Assembly (NCBI GenBank): GCA_002794785.1
Contig: NBBA01000003.1
Span: forward strand, 1,550,001-1,614,000
Direction of reading: 5' to 3'
Length of the DNA: 64,000 bases
From: Coniferiporia sulphurascens
Lineage: Eukaryota; Basidiomycota; Agaricomycetes; Hymenochaetales; Hymenochaetaceae
Under the pieces are notes generated by a model. It was not told the DNA's origin. It was given only the letters and a program-made list of their open reading frames with translations, and ran no database searches. Made by a program: the position numbers and the translations under genes. Shown piece after piece: positions 36,970 through 50,796 of this stretch (the first letter of the stretch is position 1; every line of letters begins with the position of its first letter).

Positions 36970-39846
36970 ATGGGTGCCGACACGCATCACCATAGGCCTA
37001 CGTTGAAACAGGTTCGGGAATAAATGCGACTGTGTCCAAGATAATTGTTGATCCTGTGCATAGACGAACAAGTCGTTCAAATCAAAACACGCAACGAAAT
37101 CGTCGCTCAAGGACCAAGCAAAAGGTTGGTTAAATGCTATCGATATCGTCGAGACATACTCTCATTAAATATCCAGGCCGTGTTTCTAGACAATCCCCAA
37201 AAGCAACTCAAGCACAAAAGACTGCATTGCAGTTACGCGTGAACAGGAAAAATGCTGCTAAGCAAGCACAAGTAAAAAAGCGCCATGCGCTGGTTTCGGC
37301 CACACGTCTTTTCAGCGGTGTCGACGGTGCGCCGAGGATTGTAGCAGTCGTACCTCTCTCGGCAGACGTGAGCTCTCGGGAGGCAGCGGCTGCCTTGGCA
37401 GACTCGTTGAATGCGGATACAGAGGCGTGCCCGGCATTCGGCTCGTGGAAACTCAAGTCAGTATATTTTCATCTCTGCCATTTACATTGGTGTTTATTTC
37501 ACAATAAATTAAAGAGCAGACCGCTTCAAGACATCACTACAGTTCCTTAACCTTGCATATCGTGATTTCTACGCCGCTCTTGACGCATGCAAGGCAGCCG
37601 ACTACGTACTCTTCGTCCTTTCGTCAACCGTTGAGGTTGATCAATGGGGCGATCTACTCCTGCGTGCCCTGCAGGCGCAGGGCCTTCCTTCCGTCGTCAC
37701 TTGTGTCGCACACAGCGCCGCATCCGATCCAAAATCTCGTACGGGAGTACTAAAATCGCTACTTTCTTTCATGCAGTACTTCGTGCCGTCCCTCGGCCGC
37801 GTGTATGATCTCTCCATATCGGCCGATCGAACCAATGCGTTACGAGCGCTGTGTGAAGGTAGACCGGCAGAGGTGCGCTGGCGCGAGAGCAGAGCGTGGC
37901 TCCTCGCGGAGGACGTGCGCTGGGCTGCAGGTGAAGGCGCAGAGGAGAATGCGAAGGGACTCACGGGGCGACTACATATCACTGGCATCGTGCGCGGCGC
38001 AGCGTTTTCCGCAAACAGACTTGTGCACCTGCCTGGCTACGGCGATTTCCAAGTCGAAAACGTTTATTCTGCGCCGCTGCCTCGGGCGGGTATGGAGGTT
38101 GAACCCGTACAGCTTGCGGAGCCGAACACTTCCGATGCAGATTCTCTCGTGTCGACGAATGTACCGGATGGACTTGCGAATGAACAGACATGGCCCACAG
38201 AGGAAGAAATGCAGAGTCTCCAAGGACCCGAGATGGGCGCTGATGATGTGATCCCAGATGCGAAGAAGGGTACAACACCGCGTCGCGTAAAGCGTGTGCC
38301 GAAAGGGTGGAGCGAGTATCAAGCGGCGTGGATTGTTGAGGATGAGGACGAAAATGACGACCAGGGTGAGGATGATGCTGTCGAGAACGGGAGCGATGTT
38401 GGTATGTCGAATGAGGATGGGGCTGGAGAGGGAGAGGAGGAGGAAGAGGAGGAGGAAGAGGAGGAGGAAATGGAGGATCTTCCAGAGGTAGAGATGGAGT
38501 CCAGTCGGCGAAGCGTTGCATTCCAGGACCTTGACTTGGAGGAGGAGTCGCGGCAGTGCGTACACGATTGCCGAGACGTAACATGATACTAATGTATCTG
38601 TACAGGCTTGAGGAATGGCGCTCGCGCAAACGAACCGAGGAGGAGGCAGAGGACACTGCGTTTCCTGATGAGCTGGACACGCCGAAAGACGTGCCTGCAC
38701 GGACGCGCTTTCAGCGATACCGTGGTTTGCGCTCCTTCCGCACGAGTCCTTGGGACCCGTACGAAAACCTGCCTCGCGACTACGCTCGTATCTTCCAATT
38801 TGAAGACTTTAAACGTACGGAGCGAAATGTCAAGCGGAGAGCGGAGGAAGAGGGGTATGGTGTAGAGGTTAGCACCTCGTTGCGGTTAATAAGAAACTTC
38901 TTTAGTGTTGAGCTCACCCCCTGCTGTTGTCTAGCCAGGTGTGCGGGTGACTGTGACTCTCAGGAATGTCCCCGAAGAGGCATCAAAAGTGGACGCCGCT
39001 CATCCTTTTGTCGTCTTTGGCCTTCTGCAGCACGAGCACAAGGTTTCTGTCCTCAACTTCACGGTGCAGCGCAATACGGAATACGAGGAGCCTGTGCGGT
39101 CAAAGGTTGGAAACTGCTTTGCTATTCTGAGAATTGATATTAATTATGATCCAAGGATCCCCTGATTCTCTGTTATGGGCCGCGTCGCCTCCGCACGAAC
39201 CCGGTATACAGTCAACATACCCGTGGTGGTGGGAAGGGCGCGAACAATGTACACAAATTTGAACGTTGGCTCAGGCACGGCCTCACCAGCGTCGCGACCA
39301 CATACGGCCCGGTTGCGTTCGGAAACCAACCCTGCTTGTTGCTGAGAGAAACAGACGACTTACAAGGCATGTTTTGGCCCTTTTCTGAGCAAATGATGGC
39401 CTAACGGCGATGTGTGCTCCAGCACCTGATCTCGTCGCAATGGGGTCGTTTTTGAACACGGATACAACTCGCGTTGTTGCGAAGCGGATCATCCTTACCG
39501 GTCACCCTTTCAAGGTACACAAGAAAACGGCTACTGTGCGCTACATGTTCTTCAATGCCGGTGAGTTTTTTAATTGCCTCCCTCCTTTTGGTTCCAATTA
39601 TAACCTTCGGCTGCAGACGATGTCATTTATTACGCACCGATCCAGCTACACACCAAACTCGGCCGTACGGGCCACATCCGTGAGTCACTGGGAACGCACG
39701 GCTATTTCAAGGCGCATTTCGATGGCCCCATCAGTCAGATGGACACCGTGTGTATGTCGCTGTACAAACGTGTCTACCCAAAGTGGCCTGTTTTGTGGAA
39801 AGAGGAAAGGGGCACCACCGAGCAGAATGACGCGATGGAGGAGTGA
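36970..39846 (+). CDS. TSR1: Ribosome biogenesis protein TSR1
   Basis: Nucleolar/cytoplasmic GTPase-like factor for 40S maturation, related to Bms1 and EF-Tu but lacking a working GTPase site. Exons 36970-37011, 37064-37124, 37177-37456, 37515-38555, 38606-38867, 38935-39105, 39156-39366, 39423-39560 and 39617-39846 give 811 residues, the usual length. Signatures: N-terminal [20 protein letters not shown], the PRIVAVVPL strand start, a long acidic run ([12 protein letters not shown]) near 440, [28 protein letters not shown], then [20 protein letters not shown] and [11 protein letters not shown] at the C-terminus. No P-loop GxxxxGK[ST] is present. The seventh intron (39367-39422) uses a GC donor (G|GCATGT); no GT donor keeps the frame. 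It lies between the two B-type peroxidases. Confidence 0.95.
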
Positions 39847-40977
39847 GTGAGGTTCTATTAGATCTGTTGTACTAGAGTGTGTATGACCACTTTCCCCGGA
39901 TATGCGTGAACGATATATTAAGTGGCGATCTTCTCGGATCCACACATGGCTGTGGTCGGCATTTTCCCAAGGCACCGCGAAATCGCTCCCATAAAACGTC
40001 GGTTTAGCGCCGACCCAATCAGCCCGAGCGTGGTCTGGCGCTCAATCATCTGCGCCACCACGCGTAATATGATGGCTATGGCATTAATCGGGCACTCGCG
40101 TAGCTCATGGGAACCAACTGCCCGAGACACGTTGAGAGTCGGCGCGCGTTCTGAAACCGGATTCTCGATGAGCTGCCGACGCGCCTACGGTGCCCGAGAG
40201 GCTGTGTATGCTTTCTGACAAATGTCCTCACGTCGGCTTCGCTATACCTACTACAGCGGGTTCGCCTACTCATCGAAGTCCGCGAGTCTAATTGCCTAAT
40301 ATCTAAATTTCGCTCTTCTCTTCCATACGGAAGGCTAGCCAGTGCTTTGCATACCCGCGAAGGTGGAACTCGTACTGGATCAGTTTCTCGCGCTTTTGTG
40401 AGTGCCGGAGCGAACTGTACACGCACTTGACCTCATAAATAGCTTTGCATTTCCCTGCTTTGTCCGTAGTTGATGGGTGGCGTAGGAGTATACCGCGTCA
40501 TTGTGTGCTGTGTGCTCAGGGATGCGTACCTGGCTTCGGTAATCGGCCCTTGCTAAACATATCTTATGGTAGACCTTTTTATAAAACCAATTTAGTAGCC
40601 ACCATAATCCGTGTCTCACACCGGCCAGGGCGGCGAGGCCCGCCCTCATCTACGATCATGATCCATAGTCGTGGTTGCAGGCGGCACCGCACCCACACGC
40701 AACTCGGATGGGAGACCTGTGACGAACTAGCCTCGAATAATTAGCACTTCCGACTCATGCAGGCGCGCCGACCCCGTCTTGATGAGCGCTCGATCAGCCA
40801 CGGACCTGATTCTTCCCTAAGCGTCGGTCGGCAGTCGTTCCTCGTCGATTTGTATAGCCTGTGAGTGGTCGGGCTCCCTGAACCCTGCATCGAAGGTTTC
40901 CCAAGGACTTCTTACGGCTCCCACAATGCTTTGCGGTGCCTCCTGGTTGCCGACGCTATGCCAGGCAGTCCTATAGG
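39847..40977. other. Intergenic region upstream of peroxidase B'
   Basis: No supported gene or repeat. Frames on both strands are short and without domains. Confidence 0.4.
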
Positions 40978-40984
40978 TATAAAA
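40978..40984 (+). promoter_or_regulatory. TATA box of peroxidase B'
   Basis: TATAAAA lies about 98 bases before the ATG at 41082. Confidence 0.65.
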
Positions 40985-41081
40985 GCCAGACCATGCAGGC
41001 CAGAGAACTTCATCTCGTCTAGTCTTCTTTTCAGCTACTTGCTCCTTTCGACATTTGACAGACACTACATTCGCTTTTATC

Positions 41082-42592
41082 ATGGTCTTCAAGGTCACCA
41101 TTGCATCCGTTGCTCTCGCCGGACTGGCGGCTGCCGCCTCTACTCGCGTATGTGAATGTTTAATGACTATCCAGCTCATCATCTAACGGAGTCTTCTCCG
41201 CTGTATAGAGGGTTCCCTGCCCGGATAGCAAGAACACCGCTATCAACCCGGCTTGCTGCGTGTTCTACGACCTCGCGGATGATCTTCAGACGAATTTATT
41301 CGAATCTCAGTGCGGCGAAGATGGTGAATTTGCACCTCTTACTCTCTTCCTTTAAATTCATACTGAGGCTAACTCTGCAGCGCACGAGTCTCTACGTCTT
41401 ACATTCCACGATGCTATTGGATTCTCTGCGTCGGGAAAGCTTAAGTACGGTTCCCTCTAAATGATGATTATCATTCGGACTTATACTCTTATCCAGAGGG
41501 ACTGGGGCTGACGGTTCAATCATACTCTTCGATGACATCGAGCTCCTAGACCGTCAGTAAAAAAAGAATTTGATTTTATTCTTATATTCTAATGTTACTC
41601 TTATAGCTGCCAACAACGGTGTCTCAGACGCTGTTGACAACCTCAAGCCGTTCCTTCAGACACACAACGTTACCGCCGGAGACCTCATCCAGTTCGCAGG
41701 AGCAGTTGCCGTACGCACTCTTGCCCGCATTTCTGGCCTCCGGAGCTAATTTTAGTTTTCCTATAGGTCTCGAACTGCCCTGGCGCACCCCAACTGCAGT
41801 TCCTTGCGGGTCGCCCGAACGCGACTTTCCCCGCACAGCAAGGAACAGTCCCTTTGCCACAGGACAGCTCCACCAAGATTCTGGCGCGCATGGGAGATGC
41901 CGGTCTTACACCCGAAGATACTATCAACCTGCTGGCGTCCCACACTGTTGCTCGTTCAGACACGCTCGTAGTTAACCACACGGCCGTGCCGTTCGACTCC
42001 ACGCCGTTCACATTCGACACACAGGTGTTCCTTGAGGTACTGCTCAAGGGTACCGGTGTGCCGTTCGGGATAAACAACACGGATGGCGCCGAGGTCGATT
42101 CTGGACTCCCCGATGAAGGTGAAATGCGCCTACAAAGCGACTTTGCACTCTCGCGCGACCCCGAGACGGCTTGCTTCTGGCAAAACATGGTTAACAACCA
42201 GTACCTCATGATGAACAACTTCAAGAGCGTGAGTAGATTTTATATAGGCCTCTACCCCGAATACGATTACTGACAACGCCCTCTCTCCCTTACTAGTCCA
42301 TGTCGAAGATGGCTGTCCTGGGCCACGACCCGAAGAAGCTCATCGACTGCTCTGAGGCCATCCCTACGCCGCAGCCCCCTGTCAAGAAGCCCGCGACGTA
42401 TCCTGCGACCAAGAGCTTCAAGGACATCCAGCAGGTTTGCCACAAGCCGTTCCCAGTTCTCTCCACAGACCGTAAGTGTCATCATTATATCCGCTGGCGT
42501 CACTCATCTGACCCGATAAATCAGCTGGTGCGGAGACGCTCATTCCGGCATGCGTTGACGGCGACACCAACCTTGCCGACTGCCCTTCTTAA
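41082..42592 (+). CDS. mnp: Manganese peroxidase B' (class II heme peroxidase)
   Basis: Secreted Mn2+-oxidising heme peroxidase. Exons 41082-41147, 41209-41323, 41381-41444, 41497-41552, 41607-41710, 41767-42228, 42297-42471 and 42525-42592 give 369 residues. The signal peptide is [18 protein letters not shown], with an Arg-Arg after intron 1 that could be a maturation site. Mn ligands are Glu59, Glu63 and Asp200. Distal Arg66 and His70, and proximal His194 ([11 protein letters not shown]), are intact. Asn189 sits where Trp would be needed for direct aromatic oxidation. Its seven introns are at the same places as in B. It lies head-to-head with B, 5.4 kb apart, with TSR1 between. The 3' end is NLADCPS. 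Confidence 0.95.
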
Positions 42593-45200
42593 GAATATTC
42601 CCTCCTTTTGCTCCGGCATCGGTTCCTACCAACAAGGCTAATGGCACAGCGTCTTAATAGTTTCGGGTATAATAGTATATAATCGCCTTGGCTTAAATTG
42701 GTTTTACATATGGGCGTTAAGGGTGTAGGTCTATTTATTAGGTCTAATTCTGGTCTTTCTTGTTGTGCACGTACTATTTACTTGCTATTATAAACATGTT
42801 GTTTGTTATTTTAAAACCTTTAATGAGGGTCTGAGTGTGAACTTCGGGATCGCCCTGGCTTGGCGATCGCGATCTGCTTTATATTACATAATTAACTTTA
42901 CAGGACCAAAACATGCCAGCTACTCCGAAGCTCCCCGAATCGACCTTCAAGTCCTCCATTACACCATGAACACGCTCCCGTAAGAGGGGAGAATATTGTT
43001 TTTTGTCCCTGAATAAATCTGGACCCTCGATCTCAACTAAATAAGCACGGGTTCATACTTGACTAGATTGGTATTTTCTCTGTGCTTAAGGTCCCGTACC
43101 CCTGTATTGACTGATGTTGTTGACGATATTGCCTCCAGAACATGCTGTAAGTACTAAATACAAAAGAAATTAGCTCTAGTACTGATTGACCCTTATCTCG
43201 TGCTCTTAGCCGTCTGCGAACACCGCCCCCACACCCCTGTTTGTCCTAGCTTCCCCGTTATCGCCTGCGAAAGTGATGGGGCGTGTACAACTCCTTTGAT
43301 ATGCAAAGAATGGAGATTCTCAACTGCCCTGATAAAACGAGCTCTCCTTTCCAGCTGGTCTCGTGCTATACTCGTACGCACGAGCCTTGCAACGTTTTCC
43401 GCGAGCTTAATCCTGCCACCATCCCGCTCCGCTTACCCGGCCCTCGCCCTTCGTGGCCCCGGACCGGCCGGCACTGTCGGCTATGAATGCCTCCGCTTCA
43501 CTCGTCCTGCTAGCCTGATGATCCCTCTGTGAGGACACATACGCTCGACTGTTCAAAACGAATCTGTCAGCACCTACCTCCACGTAGCTCACCAGGTATC
43601 AAAGGCAAGCAAGCGGCAAAGACAGACGAAGGCGTTTGTCATTGTCGAGCCTTCTGGGTGGCGTATCAGAAAATTGCATACTCAAGAAGCTTCTCGACTC
43701 TACCGAGTGGGCGGGGTGATTGCTTATGCTTGTGATCATCCGTCTATTTTCCCACTGGGAGAGCTTTTTTATCCCTGTCTCCGCGGCTTTGCGCACTAGA
43801 GTATATTCAATCCCTCTCTGTACCGAAGGGCGGGATTACCTGTTCTTAAGGTATGTTTAATGTCGCGTTTTCCGTACCGGCTCCGAACCTATAAATGGTA
43901 ACTTGTCAGGTTAGCATGAATGAAGCTAATATTGCGGGTGCAGAACGTGATGGGCCTGCCAAGTACCGTCGGGCGCAGTAAGAGCACACCATGAGGAGAG
44001 GGGAGCGGCACCGAGCTGGTTCGGGCGCTGTCGGACGGGCTTCTTCATATCTCGTACACAATTTTACCGGCGGATAGATACGACCATGGCGCGCAGGACA
44101 CGTCGCCGCGGGGTGCGCGTGATAGGCTTTCGCTTCGTGATGATGTGGTCAATTCAGAAGTAAGAATGGTTGTGAGGACTGGCGCTCGCGACAGTCGTGG
44201 TGCTGGCAGTTGGATTTGACCACATTTACTTGCATATCATGATCATCTGTCAATAGTATATTATGTTTCCAGGTCCAGCGATCCACAGACGAGACGTCCG
44301 GTACGGGCCGGCCTAGACGGGCAATTGTGCGGGAAGGAATGGTTACTCCAAGCATAGAATAAATTTAAATTTGTACGGCATGCAGGCTGTTTCACTTGAG
44401 GTCAACGCACCGGCGACTGGTGGGGGAACAAACTCCCCAAATCGACTAAGCGGTACAATTCAAACACAGGGCATTGACGGGATGTATGTAATGCTAGTAA
44501 AAGTATGCCCGAAGCAGTCCGACAACAGCGGCATTCACTGCATCCTGTGTGGTGGAGTACATATTAGATAGTCTTTTTGAATTCGAGCGCGGATCAATGG
44601 GCAGTGGCCCAGATATAGGATGGGTAAGCCGGGGATGCGTCGAGCAAATAAATTTGACGAAAAGAGTGAAACAAATGGCTCTTGAAGAGAATGGCGGCGT
44701 TCGTGATAGCATCGGATGTCCCCCCTTCGGTGGACGGGTACTGGCGGAACAGTCCCGCACCCCGCAGACAACGGTCTTGTAGTCGATGCGGAATAGTGGG
44801 CAACTGGATACAGGAAGAGGACCGAAGTGAATAGAGTACAAGGCATCGCGTAGAGGCTGGCGGGATTCCATCTGCATAATCTGGCTACAGTTTGATCCGG
44901 CTGATGGGGCTGGTTCGCACTTTGGATATTTAAAAAAAACCAAAAACTCAGACTTTACAGGTGCCGAGTATGGTGGACAAGTGCAGTGAGGGCGTCTTCG
45001 AACGCCCAGTACGAAAACGACGCCCGGGGAGAAGAGAAAAGGGAGGGAAATAAAGCATTTCCGGTTGATGACCCTGTAAATCTAGTGCAGCTGGGCCATC
45101 AATGATCTACTACCGCATTCGTACATGGTAAATACAGCGACCCGGGCACCGCGCCCTTGCATCTCTCCTCTCGCCTTCACCCCCCCGCCCTCCCCTATTC
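42593..45200. other. 2.6-kb intergenic region
   Basis: No supported gene. A minus-strand frame at about 43193-43381 (ARFIRAVENLHSLHIKGVVH) faintly recalls kinase-like folds but has no catalytic motif. 44350-44380 has an AT-rich TAAATTTAAATTT patch. Confidence 0.35.
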
Positions 45201-48200
45201 ATGGCTGTCGCGACCTCCTACAGCGACCTCCAGCCCGTTCGCCGTGTCGACGAGGCAGAGGCCCTCAGAATAAGCAATAAAATAGATGAGGAGCTAAAGG
45301 TATTGTCCACCGCCCGTCTACTGCCCGCTACGGAACACAGTTATTGATGGCCGCACCAAGGCGGAGAGGGAGCTGATCAAGAGACGGAAGAACCAGAAGC
45401 GCGAGGTGAAAGGTACGCACGACCTTCCTCATGTTGTCCGACATGTTCCGCAGCGGCAAGGCGGCGTCGAGACCGTGCCGACTCGCGCGGTAGCGAGCTG
45501 CCAGTGTGGGACGACTGCAACACACGCTCTACTTGTTTCCGTTTATGGTTTATTCGCGAGTATTTCGTGTGTTTGCTGTGGCCGCTGTGAAAACTCGCTA
45601 GCCCTCTTCGCCTGCCTGCACATTTCGCGCCAGCGGCATACCTCGCCGTTTTGCCCTTCCCCTGTTGTCACGTTCACTCATTAATCTTTGCTCTTAAAAT
45701 GAAACAGTGATGCTTCTGGGCCAGGCCGAGTCCGGAAAGTCGACGCTCCAGAAGCAGTTCCAGCTCTACTACGCCTCGCAATCGCTGGAGAAGGAGCGCC
45801 CTGCATGGCGTCCTGTCGTCTACTTTAACATCATCAAAGCCGTTCGCATGATCCTTGAAGAGTTAGATTATGAATTCTCCCAATCGCCTTCGCAGGCGCG
45901 CCCCCAACTCGCGTCTGTTCCCCCCTTGCCTCCCATGTCGTCCACCGCGCGGGGAAAACTCCCCGCCATTCCCGGTGGCTCCGGGAATTATGCTGGTGCA
46001 TCAGCCCGCGTCCAGGGTCACGCTCCTGCGGGTACGGGTAGCAATGGCGCCACGAGCGGCAGTGCAAGTGCAAGCGTGAGCCACGGTAGTGCTAATGGCG
46101 GGTGGCAGGAGGACCTTGCACAACTGCGTACGAAGCTACTTCCACTCGTCGCCGTTGAAGATGCTCTTGCTCGCGACCTTAGTGGTGGCGTTGCTGTTAC
46201 GGGCGCGGGGGGTCGCACGGGTGTCTTCGTGCGTACAGGCTGGCAGGCACTTGTCGCGCCCGTTACGGGTCGCGTGTGGCCTAGTGGATGGGGCGGAGCC
46301 GGAACTCCAGTGGGGCAGGTAAATAATGCTGGCGGTCCACCGGTCAATGACCTAGTGGCGCGTATGCTTGCGGCGACGAAGGAGGAAGTTGCTGCTCTGT
46401 GGCGGCATCCGAGCGTACGAACACTTCTGAGGTACCGAAAGCTGAGACTGGAGGAGAGTGCCGCATTGTAAGTTGCAACGTGATTCTACGGTTCCCTACG
46501 TTGTTCTGATGCTCTTCGACCCTCAGTTTCCTTGAGAATGTACATCGTATAGCTGAGCCAGATTACCTACCTGCGACTGGTGGGTCTGCAACTATACAAT
46601 TCTCACGGGAACAGAGCTTATCATTTGCTTATTTTTATCAGAGGATATCCTGAATGTCCGGTTGCAAACGCTCGGTGTGAAGGAGCATTCATTCGATATA
46701 AGCATGAGTGGGACCCGTGTCAACTGGTTGCTGTATGATGTGGGGGGTGCTGTGAGTACCTTTTCTCGACATCACTTGCTGTCCTCCCGTCCACCTTACA
46801 TGCATACTTGCTTCTTCGACCTCGTTGCTTATCCATTTTCTCTCCCCATTGTATTGTTCCCAACGTGACGTTTGACTGACTTCTTTTCCATTCCTCGTTC
46901 CGGTTTCTAGAGAGGCCAGGCAAGTAGAACTTCACACAAGATCTTCCCACACTCCCGCGTTCTGACGATCAGTTCCAAATCTGTCAGCGCCATGCGTGGG
47001 TGCCGTATTTTGATGATGGTGCGTATCTCTACCCTTCAATTTAGTACTCCTAAATCAAAATCGCAATGGGGTCCGGCATGACACGGAAACACTATACTGG
47101 TTTACATGTGCCCATCACGACCCGTCGTGACGCGACACGATGCGACGCGAGCTGCTGAGCTAGTGGATATGAGCTACTGCTTGCGGAAGGAGTATCTACA
47201 TGTCTGCTTTGCCTTCTGTTTGTCGTGATGTAATGTGTTACGACGATCGCGACTTCGTGTTATTCCATTCAGCCTAATCTTTCCTCTCGCAGACCCAGGC
47301 GTCGTCCTGGGTCTTTCACATGCCCTAGTTTCGTCTTTCTGCAGAAATTGCTTGCTGACGCCACTTCCCTGCTTCCGTAGCCACCGCCATCATCTTCCTC
47401 GCGCCCATCAGTGCATTTGATCAGGTCAGTACTATCACCTTCCCTCTTTGCGGCGACCCTGGTCCGCGTTCCGGTGGACAAAAGATGTGTGCTGACCGCG
47501 AATCTTTTGGGCTTTACCCTTTTTTGCTTTTTCCTCGTTCCCCAGTATCTTGAAGAGGATCCGCGAACCAACCGGATCGACGATTCATTACAGTTGTTTA
47601 CGACGATATGCTCAAACAAACTGCTTAAAAACACTCATTTGGTCCTCTTGCTTAATAAGGCACGTGGTTTTTCTCGCTCTCGTTCGTTAAATTACATTCC
47701 GTCGTAATCGCCGCTGATATCGGAGTAATGCTGATGTTGTTCATTCACAATCCCCTTGATACAGACGGATTTACTAAAGCAAAAACTGACAGCGGGCATC
47801 AAGGTCCGGAAGTAGTGCGTCCGGTTCTTTACTCATTCTTCCCTAATGGCGTCGCGCATTTGACCGATGCTGATGTTTGTTTTTCTTCTTAGCATTACAT
47901 CGTACGGAGACCGGCCGAATAACTACGAGGAAGTATCGGAATACTTCCGGGCCCACTTCCTTCAGGTACATCGGAGAAACGACGTATCGAAGCGTGCACT
48001 GTATGCGGTGAGTCACTTATTGATGGGTCTAGCTTTGCAAAACGGAGATAAACTGACGGATATGGCAACGCCGTTATTTTTATAGCATTTCACATCGATG
48101 TTGGTACGTCCTACGGCGCTCTTTCTTCGATCTTTGTCTTTGTTTTTATAACTCTATCTTTGGATCTGGGATATTAATTGGTGTTGTTGTGTTTGCTTAG

Positions 48201-48369
48201 GATATCAAAGCAACACAGAAAATTATCGTAAATGGTAAGTTTTGTTACCGTATCCGACTTCATCCCACATCCGCGTAACTGTCCTTGCTGATGTGCGTCC
48301 ATCTACCTTTACTCCACAGTTGGCGAAGCTATCATTCGGTCGTACATTTCTGACGCTGGTCTTACGTGA
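45201..48369 (+). CDS. Divergent G-protein alpha subunit with large insert and altered switch II
   Basis: Heterotrimeric G-protein alpha-like GTP-binding protein, 512 residues (canonical about 354). Exons: 45201-45299, 45361-45412, 45708-46467, 46527-46579, 46642-46751, 46911-46919, 46988-47018, 47381-47424, 47546-47659, 47765-47814, 47893-48007, 48086-48103, 48201-48234, 48320-48369. P-loop GQAESGKS 55-62; switch I Arg328 and Thr331 (VRLQTLGV); switch II DVGGARGQRHAW with Ala358 where canonical G-alphas have the catalytic Gln; base recognition NKTD 423-426; TCAT motif replaced by FTSM. An insert rich in Gly, Ser and Ala lies at about 108-260 in the helical domain. The N-terminus MAVATS lacks the myristoylation Gly-Cys. 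The sixth exon is 9 bases. Introns 46920-46987 and 47660-47764 have GC donors. Membrane attachment and GTPase rate are probably unusual. Confidence 0.9.
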
Positions 48370-49239
48370 TCCTGCCATTTTGGTTTATCCTGCAAAGTAG
48401 TCTGAGGACCTGTTTGATCTATGGAGGATTCCATATTACTGTGCATATGGTCTTTTGGATTGTTTACCCGTACTCTATTCATCTCGGTCACTGTGATTTT
48501 AAGGGGGTGACTGTCAGACGAAATCGTTTGACGGGGTACTGGTGCGCACGGGCACGATTTGGTTTTTGAACCAAATAACATCCGGGGCGGTCCGCCCGGG
48601 AGCTCAACGGCACTCGTTCTCCGTCTTAATCATCCGTTCGTTTGTTCAATATTCCTGTTCGTTTGTACATTTTTCTCGACCTCTTTTTGTGATGTTGTGT
48701 CCGCTGCTGGTGTGATCAGGCAGATTTGGGAGTGGTTGTAGGACTAGACTTTAGGAGCCCCATCATGTATTTACTTAGCAAACGGGCGATTTACTTACGT
48801 CTCTTCTCGGCATCCGTGATTCGATTGTGCTTGAGCCCTGTAAACCCATTCGGTCAATTTGCACCGGGCACCGGGGAATCAAATGTGCGATGTGCTTAAT
48901 TGGCATATTATATGAAACGTTGTAAGACTTTGCAATAGACCACCAAGTGAATCAATCTTGTTGTTTTTTTAACTCCGAGTCTCGGCGGCCTTACAAAGTT
49001 TCCTGAACAAGAATTTCAAAAAAGCGCTAATAAATCTCTGATTTCCAAATTCCGGGTTAATACTTAGGTACAACAGAACAAACAACTACGATATAGGTTA
49101 TACTGAAGGGAACAGGAAAGCACCTTCATCACGAATATAAAAAGAGGAACATAAAAATCCGCGGGAGAAGAGACTACCGTGCCTGGTGTTGACAGCACCC
49201 ATTGTACCGACGCCATGCTTGGCCGGGGGAGGAACGAGC
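48370..49239. other. Convergent intergenic region
   Basis: 3' flanks of the divergent G-alpha (+) and peroxidase A' (-). AT-rich, nothing recognised. Confidence 0.4.
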
Positions 49240-50720
<1,481 letters not shown>

Positions 50721-50789
50721 TGTTGACAGAGACCTTTGAGACTTGTGAAGACTCCAGGAGTGAAGAGCCAGAGACACACTAGAGCACCC

Positions 50790-50796
50790 TTTTATA
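50790..50796 (-). promoter_or_regulatory. TATA box of peroxidase A'
   Basis: TATAAAA on the minus strand, about 70 bases before the ATG at 50720. Confidence 0.65.

Noticed and set aside
38294..38700. Overlapping frames within TSR1, both strands
   Set aside because: They arise from the GAG/GAA acidic repeat of TSR1; the TSR1 frame is clearly the coding one.
40445..40744. 5S rRNA- or tRNA-like segment
   Set aside because: A GGATGGGAGACC-like string caught the eye, but the internal promoter boxes and a fold of the right length are missing.
43193..43592. Protein-kinase-like remnant on the minus strand
   Set aside because: Only a vague helix-like resemblance; no HRD, DFG or Lys motif could be found.
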